Source: Coffea arabica (lineage: Eukaryota > Streptophyta > Magnoliopsida > Gentianales > Rubiaceae). Taken from it: a stretch of 64,000 nt of DNA. Under the pieces are notes generated by a model. That model saw nothing but the letters and a program-made list of their open reading frames with translations. It was not told the DNA's origin and did not search any database. This document shows, in pieces, positions 51,299 to 60,475 of the stretch (position 1 is the first letter of the stretch; each line of letters begins with the position of its first letter). Where the stretch lies: positions 13,352,466 to 13,416,465 of the forward strand of contig NC_092322.1 in assembly GCF_036785885.1 (NCBI RefSeq). The letters are read 5' to 3'. Position numbers and translations under genes: made by a program.

Positions 51299-52087
51299 CT
51301 ATTGGAACAATAGATTGTTTAATTCCCAAAGTTGACCAACCTCCAACCTAACTAGATTTACTTCATCTTCTTCGGCGGTAAAAAAGGTGATTGTGACTGC
51401 CTGTAAACCAAATGAAAATAGAAAATAATCCACCCAAAAACAGTAGTAAACTCCTCCGCAGACACCTCCACAGACACAGACACGCAAAAACAACTGATTC
51501 GGAGTTGGGATTCCTCCAGTTTTCAAACGGGTAGTCAATTTAGCAAAACCAAGGGACCGAGCACGCTCACCCCACCGTATCGAGAAGGTAGCAACTCCAG
51601 TCACAGCAACCATAGTAGTAGTAATGGGGAAAAAGCTAAGGATGTTGCCTCCGAAGTTGATCTGAGCTCCTACGAAGCTGCCTGCCAAGCCTATCCACAG
51701 CTTCGGTCTTTGGATGCCACTCTCAAGGAACGCACCAGCCGAGCCATCAATTCTATAGCGGTAGGCCTCGACTTCAGGGCCATCTCCCTGTTTCTTGTTC
51801 GACTTCTTTTTGGTGTGCTGTTTGCTACCCTTCTTGGACAGAGATGTAGAGGATTTCTGGGGCTGGATTCCTCCTTTGTAGAGTCTCTTAAGCAGACGAG
51901 TGTTCCAGTGGTTCTTTATTTCATTGTTAGTTCAGCCAGGCAATCTTGCAGCTATGAGTGACCAACGATTGCCGAGCAGGGATTGGAGTTGAATAATGAG
52001 GTCCTCCTCAGCTGCTGTGATGTTTCCTCTCTTGATGCCCGGCCGAAGATAATTCATCCATCTTAATTTGCAACTCTTGCCACATCT
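51299..52087 (-). pseudogene. Captured R2R3-MYB gene fragment
   Basis: The minus strand encodes the end of R2 and all of R3 of a plant [23 protein letters not shown], then [20 protein letters not shown], then a stop and TNNEIKNHWNTRLLKRL. The stop TGA at 51932-51934 replaces the Arg codon of the invariant LPGRTDNEIKN motif. The frame then stays open for a further 211 codons to 51299. The fragment begins at an AG (CTCAG|ATGTGG) matching the usual first-intron acceptor of R2R3-MYBs, so it starts at exon 2. R1 and the first part of R2 are missing. The R2-R3 junction, where most R2R3-MYBs have a second intron, is continuous. Confidence 0.88.
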
Positions 52088-52179
52088 GAGCAGTCACCGA
52101 ATTTCTAGATCTAAGGCACGCCTCTCGAGGGAAAAATAGGTTTACTATATTTTGTTGGACATTTTTGCTCATTGACTAT

Positions 52180-53104
52180 GGGCCTGTTTGGAATCTGAGT
52201 TTTTTGGGAGTTTGTCTAAAACTTTACTGTAGTTTACTGTAGAAGTTTTTGAAAAAATTTTGTAGAAGTTTTTGTAAGGTGAAAAACTTTTTTTTTCTTT
52301 TTTTTTTCTCTTTCCCTTTCTTTTTCTTTTTCTTTCTTTCCTTTTTCTTTTCTTTCCTCTTTTTTTTTTTCTTCTTCTTCTTCCCCGTTACCTCCACCAC
52401 CCCCAGCAGCAACTCCACCTCCCGCCGCCCCGCCTTCCCCCTCCCCCCGCCACCCCCTCTGCCCCTTCCCCCTCTCCCCCGCCTTCCCCCTCTCCCCCGT
52501 CGCCCCCATCTGCGCCGCCCCCCTCTGCCCCTTCCCCCTCAATTCATCAAGTTCTGGTAGTTTGGCACCTGAAAGTGGAGGGCTTTTGTAGCGGGCGGAC
52601 AAGAGCAGCTGTTGCAGGGCTCACCGTGGTGGAGGACATGACTATCAGCCACCGTAGGCTTTGCCGGACTTCAGCAAGTACCTTCCAAAATGGTGAACCT
52701 TCGATGGACAAAGCTCCGTCGGCTGCGAGACTGCTACACCAGCAGAGGAGTGTCCAACCAACTTCATGCGCCGCTTCTCTTTGGGTTTATCAGCCTACGA
52801 ACGAGAATGAATTAGCTTGGTGTTCTCCTGCAGTTTAGCAACTAGGGCAGCTATTGATCTGTGCAACGAGCTGACTGCTTTGCTATTCATGAAGACGGGA
52901 AAAAATAAACGCCAGATCGACGTCGTTTCAGTAGATGATCAGAAAGTTTTTTGCAAGTTTTTGAGTCCAAAACGATGTAGTTTCATTAAAGTTTCAGACA
53001 ACCTCTAAAAGTTTTTTACAAGTTTTTTAGGTTCCTGTAGCAAAAGTTGTTAAAAAACTAGTAGCAAACAAACTTGCTAAAAAACCATAGTTCCAAACAG
53101 GGCC
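52180..53104. mobile_element. Nested MITE with GGCCTGTTTGGAA termini
   Basis: The left end GGGCCTGTTTGGAA (52180-52193) is inverted at 53091-53104. TAT flanks both sides, a 3-bp duplication like that of the element at 38806. Inner end sequences share TGTCTAAAACTTTACTGTAG with the fragment at 58890. The interior has a 260-bp pyrimidine tract and a GC-rich 270-bp segment (about 52565-52840) unlike MITE sequence, possibly captured. Confidence 0.8.
52283..52545. repeat. Strand-asymmetric polypyrimidine tract
   Basis: Roughly 260 bases almost wholly C and T on the plus strand, T-rich at the start and C-rich at the end. It is simple sequence; frames in it give Glu/Lys- and Gly/Arg-rich translations that are not real proteins. 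Confidence 0.9.
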
Positions 53105-53461
53105 TATATTCCTCCAATTCACATTGTCCATGCCACCGAATGAGAAACTGCTGAAATTCGGTAAAATGACTCCGCTGGAGCCTTTTTGCTAGTTTAGGAC
53201 CTTTATGGCCACAAAAAAAGTTTGGTGACTAAAGGGTGTCATTTTTAATAGTTTAGTGACCTTTTAAACCATTCACTCTATTATAAATTGGTAAACTTCA
53301 TATGTTAACGCAAATCCACTTATACCTTCCTTGTGAATAAGAAGATGGATCAAAGTTAGTAGAAAGATAAAGTTCATATATTCATCGAAAGGACTTCAAT
53401 GTAGAGAGAAATGGAGTCCTTAACCTAATTTCAATGTAGAGAAATGGAATCGTCAACCTAA

Positions 53462-53585
53462 ATTTTAAACCCATTTGGATTGTTATTTTCTAGAGTTTTT
53501 GTAGAAAAATATACTATAATAATTTGATATATAAGAAGTAAAAAAGTGATTATAAAATGTGTTCACAAAAAATGTATAAAATTTT
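53462..53585. mobile_element. MITE remnant (GAGTTTTTGTAGAAAAATA type)
   Basis: Similar along its length to the elements at 26494 and 17272 (TTTGGATTGTTATTTTCTAG, then TGTGTTCACAAAAAATGTA). It directly abuts the next MITE. Confidence 0.6.
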
Positions 53586-53604
53586 TGGGGGAAATGGCTT
53601 ACCA

Positions 53605-53780
53605 AATGTGTTTGGATTGTAAATTATTTTAGATAATTTTGTGAAAAAGTATTGTAGAACTTTTTTGATATGATGTATGTGAGATAAAAAAATGATTAAA
53701 AAATGTGTTGATGATGCAAGTAAATTAGTGTGTGTAAATAAGGTGTAAATAAAGTGAAATAATTGACAATCCAAACGTTT
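53605..53780 (+). mobile_element. MITE, GGATTGTAAATTATTT family, copy 2
   Basis: It starts TGTTTGGATTGTAAATTATT and ends with the inverse GACAATCCAAAC. It is a close relative of 5753-5913 in opposite orientation, with a third relic at 59940-60100. Confidence 0.8.
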
Positions 53781-54604
53781 TTGTAAACCATATTGCTTCA
53801 TTTTAAGGAAATATAAGAGACACAAAACCAATTTCACAAAAATGTAACGACTATTTTAGCAAAAAATTTTTATATCTCTCTCCCTGCTCTTTTTTTTTTT
53901 TTTTTTTTTAATTTTTAAACTTCTTTTCTTTTCCACACCGGCCCCGTGAGCAAAGACAACCTCCTCTCCCCGTCTCCGTCGCAGGTCATCCCGTGGATTA
54001 GCCGGAAATTCCAGGATAGCCGCCGGAGATCTCAAAAGTGGTAGCTAATCTCAGCTTTTCGTTCTTCCATTTCGTTACTTTGCTTCCTTTATTTGGATTG
54101 AATACTCTGGATTTTCATCCGCTTCTAAACTGTTATAGAATTGCGAATTTATATGCTCTTTTTTTTTTCTTGAAATAAATATATGAATACTAGGAAATCA
54201 AAGTGCTGTCCTGTGATTATTTAGTGGGAGTACTTAGAATCTGTGGTTTTCCAAGTAGAAGTAATTGAGCTTATTATTCCTTTGGAATGGAATAGCTGCA
54301 ATGGTTTTGCCAATACCCAATATTTTTCTTCTGCGTACTTTTCTTCATTTTATTTTGTTCTGGTTTTGTTTAGGTTTTGCTTTTTAGCTTATTTGAACTT
54401 TGAAATTCACGACTTGATTTCTTTTATGTATTTTTCATAACTCCTTTTTTTAGTGAATTTAAAGGAAGAAAATTCAAGAAAATAACAAATCAATGGTAGA
54501 ATAGCAATAATACTCTTGACAAGAGAGAAAGTTCTTTTCATGAAAAGAATAGTTGCAGGTTGTCCTCTATAATCTTTTAAAACTTAATCTATGGTTTGAA
54601 CGGA

Positions 54605-54842
54605 CCATCTTCATTTTTCTACTGATGTAGCATAAACATTTCACCTCTGGTTTCTTTTATGCAGAATGAAAGCAGTTCTAGGAAGGGAGTGACAGAATGC
54701 TTTTATCCAATATAATGTTATGAAACTTTATTTGTTGTTTCGATGCAAAATCATCATTTGTCTACCGATGTGGCATGAACATTTCACTTCTGGATTCTGC
54801 ATGCAGAGTCAAAGTAGTTTTAGGAAGGGAGTGAGAGAATAT
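54605..54842 (+). repeat. Tandem duplication over the start-codon splice acceptor
   Basis: Copy 1 (about 54607-54700) and copy 2 (about 54750-54842) are offset by 142 bases. Both contain TTTCAC(C/T)TCTGG, a pyrimidine stretch, GCAGA(A/G)T and TAGGAAGGGAGTGA. Each copy has its own AG acceptor. Only copy 2 leads into the ATG of the long reading frame; copy 1 has GAATGCTTTT at that place. Confidence 0.8.
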
Positions 54843-56582
54843 GCATCAGAGAGGACCTGGGAACGGAAGGCCTTCTGGAACTGATGGTTCTGATTTTTCC
54901 TATCGCATGGTAGTGGACTCACGTACGTGTCTTTTTTTCATTCTTCTTGTGAGTTTGGATTTTAATTTAACCCAATTTCTCCAATTCGTGTTTGCTTTGG
55001 AAGATATCTAAATCTTTCTTTCAATCTGTTATGTACTTATTAGGCTATAAAAAGGTCGCTGAATACAAGTCTCGCCTTTCTGTTCTCATCTTCACCCAGG
55101 TACAGAAGACTATAAGAACAGAAAACAGAAAAAGTACATGTATAGTATCTTTTAGTTTAAAAATGTGCAAGTCTATTATAGCACTTGTGTATTAGTGAGA
55201 GTTTTGGTTATCTAAGAAAAAAACGATTTAAAGATCTTCCAGATTCTGTGTTGTGGTCAATTCTTCATGAGCCTTTTCTTTTTAACTTTTGAGTAGCCTT
55301 AGGTGTTAGTGTTAAATTAACAGGTAAGAAATTTAATTTTGGAATTTTTCTTTAAGCATTTGGTATATGTTTTTTGTTTTATGTCTTGCTGAAATTGAAG
55401 AATTAGCCAATGCAGGTTTCTTATTTTAGTTGCATTCATAGTATTTTTTGGACTTGCATTGGACAATTTTTAGCTGTAATTCTTCAACTGATACTGTTGT
55501 TTAGTTTCCGTATTAATTGGGCATGTTTTACGGAGGCTAATGTTTGATTTCGAATTCGCAGTTTCACTTTTGACACAGTTTATGTCATCTATCGACAGGC
55601 TATTATTCAATTGTTAGCAGCAGTGAATGTATTTTTATCCACAACTAAGATGGAGGAGCTTGACAAAATTGCAGTTTCTTCATCTGTTATATGTTTCATT
55701 TCTCTCTTCATAGGAGAATTAGGTAACCCTAACATGTTTTTGTTGTGCTAGTCATTCAGTGATTGGAGACTGATCTTTACTGTTGAGTTTCTTGTTGTTC
55801 TGAAGGTAGGAAGCGAAGCCGGGCAAGTTTTCTGAAGTTATACATGTTAGGATCATCAATAGCTGTACTGATATCAACTGCTAATCTCTCAAGGAGTGCT
55901 TATGTGGTACAAGTACGACCACTTACTGATTTTCGTGGCTTTAGTTGTTTAGAAACCCGTTAAATCATGATGATTCTTCTTGACTTTAAACTTGATGATA
56001 AATCAGACTGAAACAGATACGTATTTAATCACTCTTTGAGTCAACTTGAAGAAAGAAATGTGGAATGAGATACAAGTATTAGAGATAATGTGGAAGAAAA
56101 TTTTAAGAGTCTGTAATTACCTTATCATTGACTAGGCCTTATCAAGGATGAAATTAACTGGTAGATATTTCTCATAAGTTTTAACTTTTGACTTGCTGCG
56201 TAGGCAGACAGTGGGACCTATTGTTAATTCACACTTGCTCTATTTTGAAAGGTTCTTTATCTAGGTTGCCATGTAAGAAATGTACCTTATTACAGCCAGA
56301 GATATTGATGGATATATTGTGTGAAATATCTTTATGTTCTGGAATAGGTTATCAAGGATTTTAGTAGCTGGGGTACGTCAATGCTTGAACTTTCAAAGGT
56401 TGCAACTGGCCTGCTAGGTAAATACTGTGATTATGAATTGAGTTAATGGGGTCTTTTTATAGATTTCATTTCTCACTTATATGTCTTTTGATCAATTTGC
56501 AGGATTCGTGGTACAATTATATACAATCAGTACGACGACATCTCTTATCCGCAATATGGCTCCTCCTAAGAGGACTGCTTGA
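54841..56582 (+). CDS. Small four-helix membrane protein, Jagunal-like
   Basis: Six exons join in frame to 172 residues: 54841-54922, 55044-55099, 55599-55722, 55806-55912, 56348-56417, 56503-56582, all GT-AG. Four hydrophobic segments fit membrane helices, around VLIFTQAIIQLLAAVNVFL, IAVSSSVICFISLFIGEL, LYMLGSSIAVLISTANL and LLGFVVQLYTISTTTSLI; the tail is basic (NMAPPKRTA). The N-terminal GTDGSDF motif after a Gly/Arg-rich start resembles animal Jagunal (an ER protein of the secretory pathway), and the size fits (JAGN1 is 183 residues). I infer a plant Jagunal-like ER membrane protein; the family name rests on the N-terminus and topology only. A 5' UTR exon probably lies near 53930-54040, with an intron ending before the ATG. 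A second potential acceptor is described in the tandem-duplication entry at 54605. Confidence 0.87.
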
Positions 56583-58180
56583 TGATGAGATTAGCCACCA
56601 CCATTTATCTGATTTGTCTTTTAACTTGCTTTTGTGGGCATTTACTTTGCTTTACTTTGTGATGGAGGAGAACTTTTCACCCACCTTTTTCTCACTTCGA
56701 AAAGATGTTGTACAAGGGTATAAATGATGTATAAACCAGTGTTACTAATTCATACATCAAATTGTTCTTTTCCCTCTTGCAGTGGTGGTTTTCTTCTATC
56801 TCATGCTTAGACTTCATCCTTTTGTGGAGCTCGTTTGTTCCTATTCAGTAAGGCATGATATTTGAAGTTCTTGTTCTTAAGATATCTGGTAGGGTAATTG
56901 TTGGTGATATATGCCTATTTGTTTGTCTCAACAACTTACTGGTGGATTTCACGGCCCTCTTCAACTTAGGTGCTTTACCATAGAGGAAGAATAGCTCCTT
57001 CTGAGCTTCTTGGCATAATGTACCTGATTAGCTTAACATCAGCCAACCAAAAAAACTCCTCTGCTCTTATGTGGGCTTTTTATTTTTTGGTTTGCTTTGA
57101 TATTTAGACCTTCATTTCCGATAGTATGAATAAACTCAAAAGCATTTCCTCCTAGGCAATGGTATCTGTCTTCTGATTCAATGGGGTGCTCTTGCCTCGT
57201 GTGTTTGTCTACCAACTCGGTGATCCCATTTGCTGGCCCGACATACCATTGTTTAAGGGGCGCTCCTGGCACTGCCTCCCCCCCAGCACTGAAGAGTTGG
57301 AAATTAGGCCCAAACATTTTTACAATTTTAATTTACTGGACATTTGTACTCCCTGAATTTTGTAGAGTTTTCCTTTTACTCTCACATTGCCTCCCTAAAA
57401 ATGTAACAATTATCCATTATACGGAAAAAGTAAAAAACACCACTCAAAGGAATGGTTTCAAGAACTGCCTATTTGGTTTCCAGAATTTAACCAAACAGAA
57501 GGAGATTATTTTAATTTCTGTACTAATTTTTTTTTTCCTTGTATACCCATAATCAAAGCTTAACATCATATCTTATTGATCCAAGAGATTATTTTGCCCT
57601 TGGTTATGAGCAGCATTATTAAATCTAACTTGACAAGCAAACCATTAAAGAGACTAGGTAAATGGGTCGCTAATTCCACCAGTTAAGTAGGTGGTTAAAA
57701 TGTTAGATATTTTAGCATAGGTAAATTTGGGATTTGGTAAATACAGTGCATTTGGATGTTGATTATTATATTTAAAAGATGTTTTACAAATATATAAACA
57801 TTAATGGCAGAGTCAATTTCACTCTGTTAAGCTTTACAAACAAAGTATCATGTAGTTAAACAAAAGCATTGTATGGTCTGCGGATTATATGAGTACGACT
57901 CATCGTCGTTATTTATGTGAAGAATCAGTTTTATAGCCTCCTTATAACAAAAACAGAACAATAGGTTTCAAATGGGGAAAATGAAAGCCTAATGCATGAG
58001 TTGTTTGCCCATCAGATTCAGACCTGTTAAAATATGATTTACTTATTTCAATTTATATTTATATAACTTTGCAACATAGACCCCGTAACTTTTCTTTGGG
58101 GTAATAGAGAAACCCTTTTGGTTTACGCAAAAGTCAAAGGAGTCCCTTCTCATTTCAAAATATCCGCAAAGATGTCAACC
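56583..58180. other. 3' flank and intergenic
   Basis: It contains the 3' UTR of the preceding gene. A minus frame at 57039-57317 and a plus frame at 57181-57552 overlap each other; neither has a known domain. No other feature was recognised. Confidence 0.5.
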
Positions 58181-58762
58181 CTGGGAAGTAGGGCTGCTGT
58201 CGGGTCTACTACTCGAGCTTGACTCGAGGCAAAATAACTAAGCTCGAGCTCGAGCTCGAATTTTAAGCTTAGGGCTGCTGTCGAGTCCACTACTCGAGCT
58301 CGACTCGAGGCAAAATAACTAAGCTCGAGCTCGAGCTCGTCAAACTTTTAAAATTCGAGCTCGAGCTCGACATCAATTTATGGAACTCGAGTTCAAACTT
58401 GAGCTCGAGTTTAATTAAATGTAATTAATACAAATCAAGCTCAATTGAGCTTATTCGAGCTCTATCAAGCCTAATCAAGTTCAAGTAATAAAAATTAATA
58501 TTTTATATATAATTTTAAATAAAGGATATTATTGACATTTCATAATAATAAAAATTAAAATATATATTATAAAAAACTCGATAGAGTTCGTCGAACTCTT
58601 GAGTATCATATTTCCAAATTTGAACTCGACTCGATAACTCTAACGAGCAACTCGAGCTCGAGATCGAACTCAACCGAGCTCGAGCTCAAACTCGAGCTGC
58701 TGACCAAGTAGCTCGCGAGCTCGAGTCGAGCTACTTGATTCAGCTCCAGCCCTATTGGGGAG
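58181..58762. mobile_element. GAGCTC-rich hAT-type MITE
   Basis: The termini TAGGGCTG (58189-58196) and CAGCCCTA (58747-58754) are inverted. The flanking 8-mers CTGGGAAG and TTGGGGAG agree at 6 of 8 positions, like an aged 8-bp hAT target duplication. The interior is dense in self-complementary GAGCTCGAGCTC. A 70-bp piece at the left end is duplicated in tandem (about 58190 and 58271). Weak relatives sit at about 27000-27290 and 47470-47850. Confidence 0.8.
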
Positions 58763-60360
58763 GGGTCTTAGAGAAGAGGATGCTATATTATAAGGAGTCT
58801 TTGGGGAAGGGGATTTTGGGCAAAGGGAGATCCCTCCTACTGTTATTTCTATGGTATGCCTATTACTATTGTTGCTACTCCTTGGCGGATTGACCTGTTT
58901 GGAAGGTGAGTTTTTTAGGTGTTTGTCTAAAACTTTATTAGAGTTTACTGTAGAAGTTTTTAAAAAAATTTTTGAAGTGTGTTTTTTTTTAATATTTTGA
59001 AGTGTATAGTTTAAAAACTTTGAAAATTTTTTTAAGATTACTGTAGTTAAAGTTTTTAAAAAACTTGTAGCAGACAAATTTGGCAAAAAATTTGTAAGGT
59101 CTGGGGGTCGAACCTCGCCCAAGGCGGGTTTAAGGGGTGAGAGTCATGTGACTGCTCCCATCCACTATAAGTACGGTTGCTGGGCCTCCCCTAACAGCTT
59201 AAGCTTTTAGGTCAAGATTCAAACCTTGACAGATACTCCAAGGAGGAACTGAAGTTCCCCTGGTGGCCACCGGACCAAGGTTCTGTGGTTCACAAGTATG
59301 TTAACTAATCTAGAAAAATGGAGGGAACTATCTAAATTGACTGAAATTGAGTTACTCATACTTGATTGACGGTCAAAGCCTAACTTGGGTGCTAGGGAAA
59401 AACAAAAAAATGGTGGTTATCAGGATAATAGTGACAAGATATACACAATATTAATAATTAGTGACAGCAGTAGGCCTAGTAGAAGCGGGAGTGAGCATGA
59501 TTTTGTTGTCTTCACTCCACATTTGGCACATTGTGATCATTTTTATTTAGTTTTTTTTTATTATATAGCTACATTTTTCTTAAAAAAAAAAAAGAGAATA
59601 ATGATAAAGTAAGTAAAGAAGAATTTGGGGAAAATTAGAGAGGGTAGGGTTTATAAGTTTTGGACAAAAACTATATGGGCCGTCTATTTTGCCACACTAA
59701 TTCAAGCATATGATCTGTGTATGATTTTTCAACAAAAATATGACTAGAAAAATCTTCAAGGACAAAATAGTTGTGTTTCTTATTTGTAAGACAATAAAAT
59801 GCTTCATACATTTTCTATGATTGAAGACAATTTTCATATGACTTTGAAGACGAAAATATTTGCAAGTAATTAGTTTTATCTGGTGTCATTGTTTTAAATG
59901 TGAGCCGAAGAGGTTTCGAACTCGAATATTTCGGGTTTGTTAAGATTGAGCATTATTTTTTCAATTTTATTTGCTTATATCATCATTACAATTTTCAATA
60001 TACCTTTCTATTTTTTCAATTATTTTTTTATCTCACGTACATCATGTCACAAAAAATGCTACGATAAAAATATTCCAAATAACTTACAATCCAAACAAAC
60101 CCTCCCTCCTCCCGTACGTTCTCCTGTATCACTCAAGTTTCAACCCTTCTCTCGTCACAAGTAATTAGTTGACTCATCGGTTGAACCAAGAACCCACCCA
60201 GCCACCTCCTTCCCGACTTTCTCAATTGGCCCGACACGACTCGAAGTCAAATTGCCAATAAAACCACATTCCGTCTCAGAATTCCATCCAAGTCCCAGCC
60301 CATCCTGACTACCAAACAAACGCATGATATACACCACAATCCCCCACCGATTTCCACCTC
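58763..60360. other. Intergenic with repeat pieces
   Basis: It holds a fragment at about 58890-59095 that shares GTTTGGA and TGTCTAAAACTTTA with the MITE at 52180, and a MITE relic at about 59940-60100 (ending CTTACAATCCAAAC). The stretch 59095-59290 has moderate GC and a GGTCGAACCTC motif but no tail or flanking repeats I can define. Confidence 0.5.
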
Positions 60361-60364
60361 TCAA

Positions 60365-60373
60365 AAACCCTAA
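60365..60373 (+). promoter_or_regulatory. telo-box near the RBM39-like start
   Basis: AAACCCTAA lies about 100 bases upstream of the start codon. Such boxes are common in promoters and leaders of plant genes for translation and RNA processing, especially in dividing cells. Confidence 0.55.
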
Positions 60374-60475
60374 CAACGACAATAGTTTACCTCTCGCACA
60401 CACTCCCATAGTAGGGTTCTGATAAACCAACCGGCGGCACCGCCACCAGCATTCCCACGTCGGGGAACACTAGCA

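Larger units (their letters stand above)
51097..53279. mobile_element. 2.2-kb TIR element carrying an R2R3-MYB fragment
   Basis: Terminal inverted repeats of about 150 bp: the left begins AGAGTGAATGG at 51097 and the right is its inverse ending at 53279. Matching inner blocks include ACTAAACTATTAAAAATG, GTCACCAAACTTTTTTTGTG and TTTACCGAATTTCAGCAGTT. Inside are a MYB gene fragment and a nested MITE. No transposase was seen. Long TIRs enclosing a host gene piece are the hallmark of Pack-type (Pack-MULE-like) elements. A target-site duplication could not be read clearly, so the superfamily is not settled. Confidence 0.85.

Noticed and set aside
52234-52602. Glu/Lys and Gly-rich minus frame
   Set aside because: It comes from the polypyrimidine tract within a MITE.
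59095-59290. tRNA gene or SINE around the GGTCGAACCTC motif
   Set aside because: I could not find an A box at proper spacing, a cloverleaf, a poly-A tail or flanking duplications.
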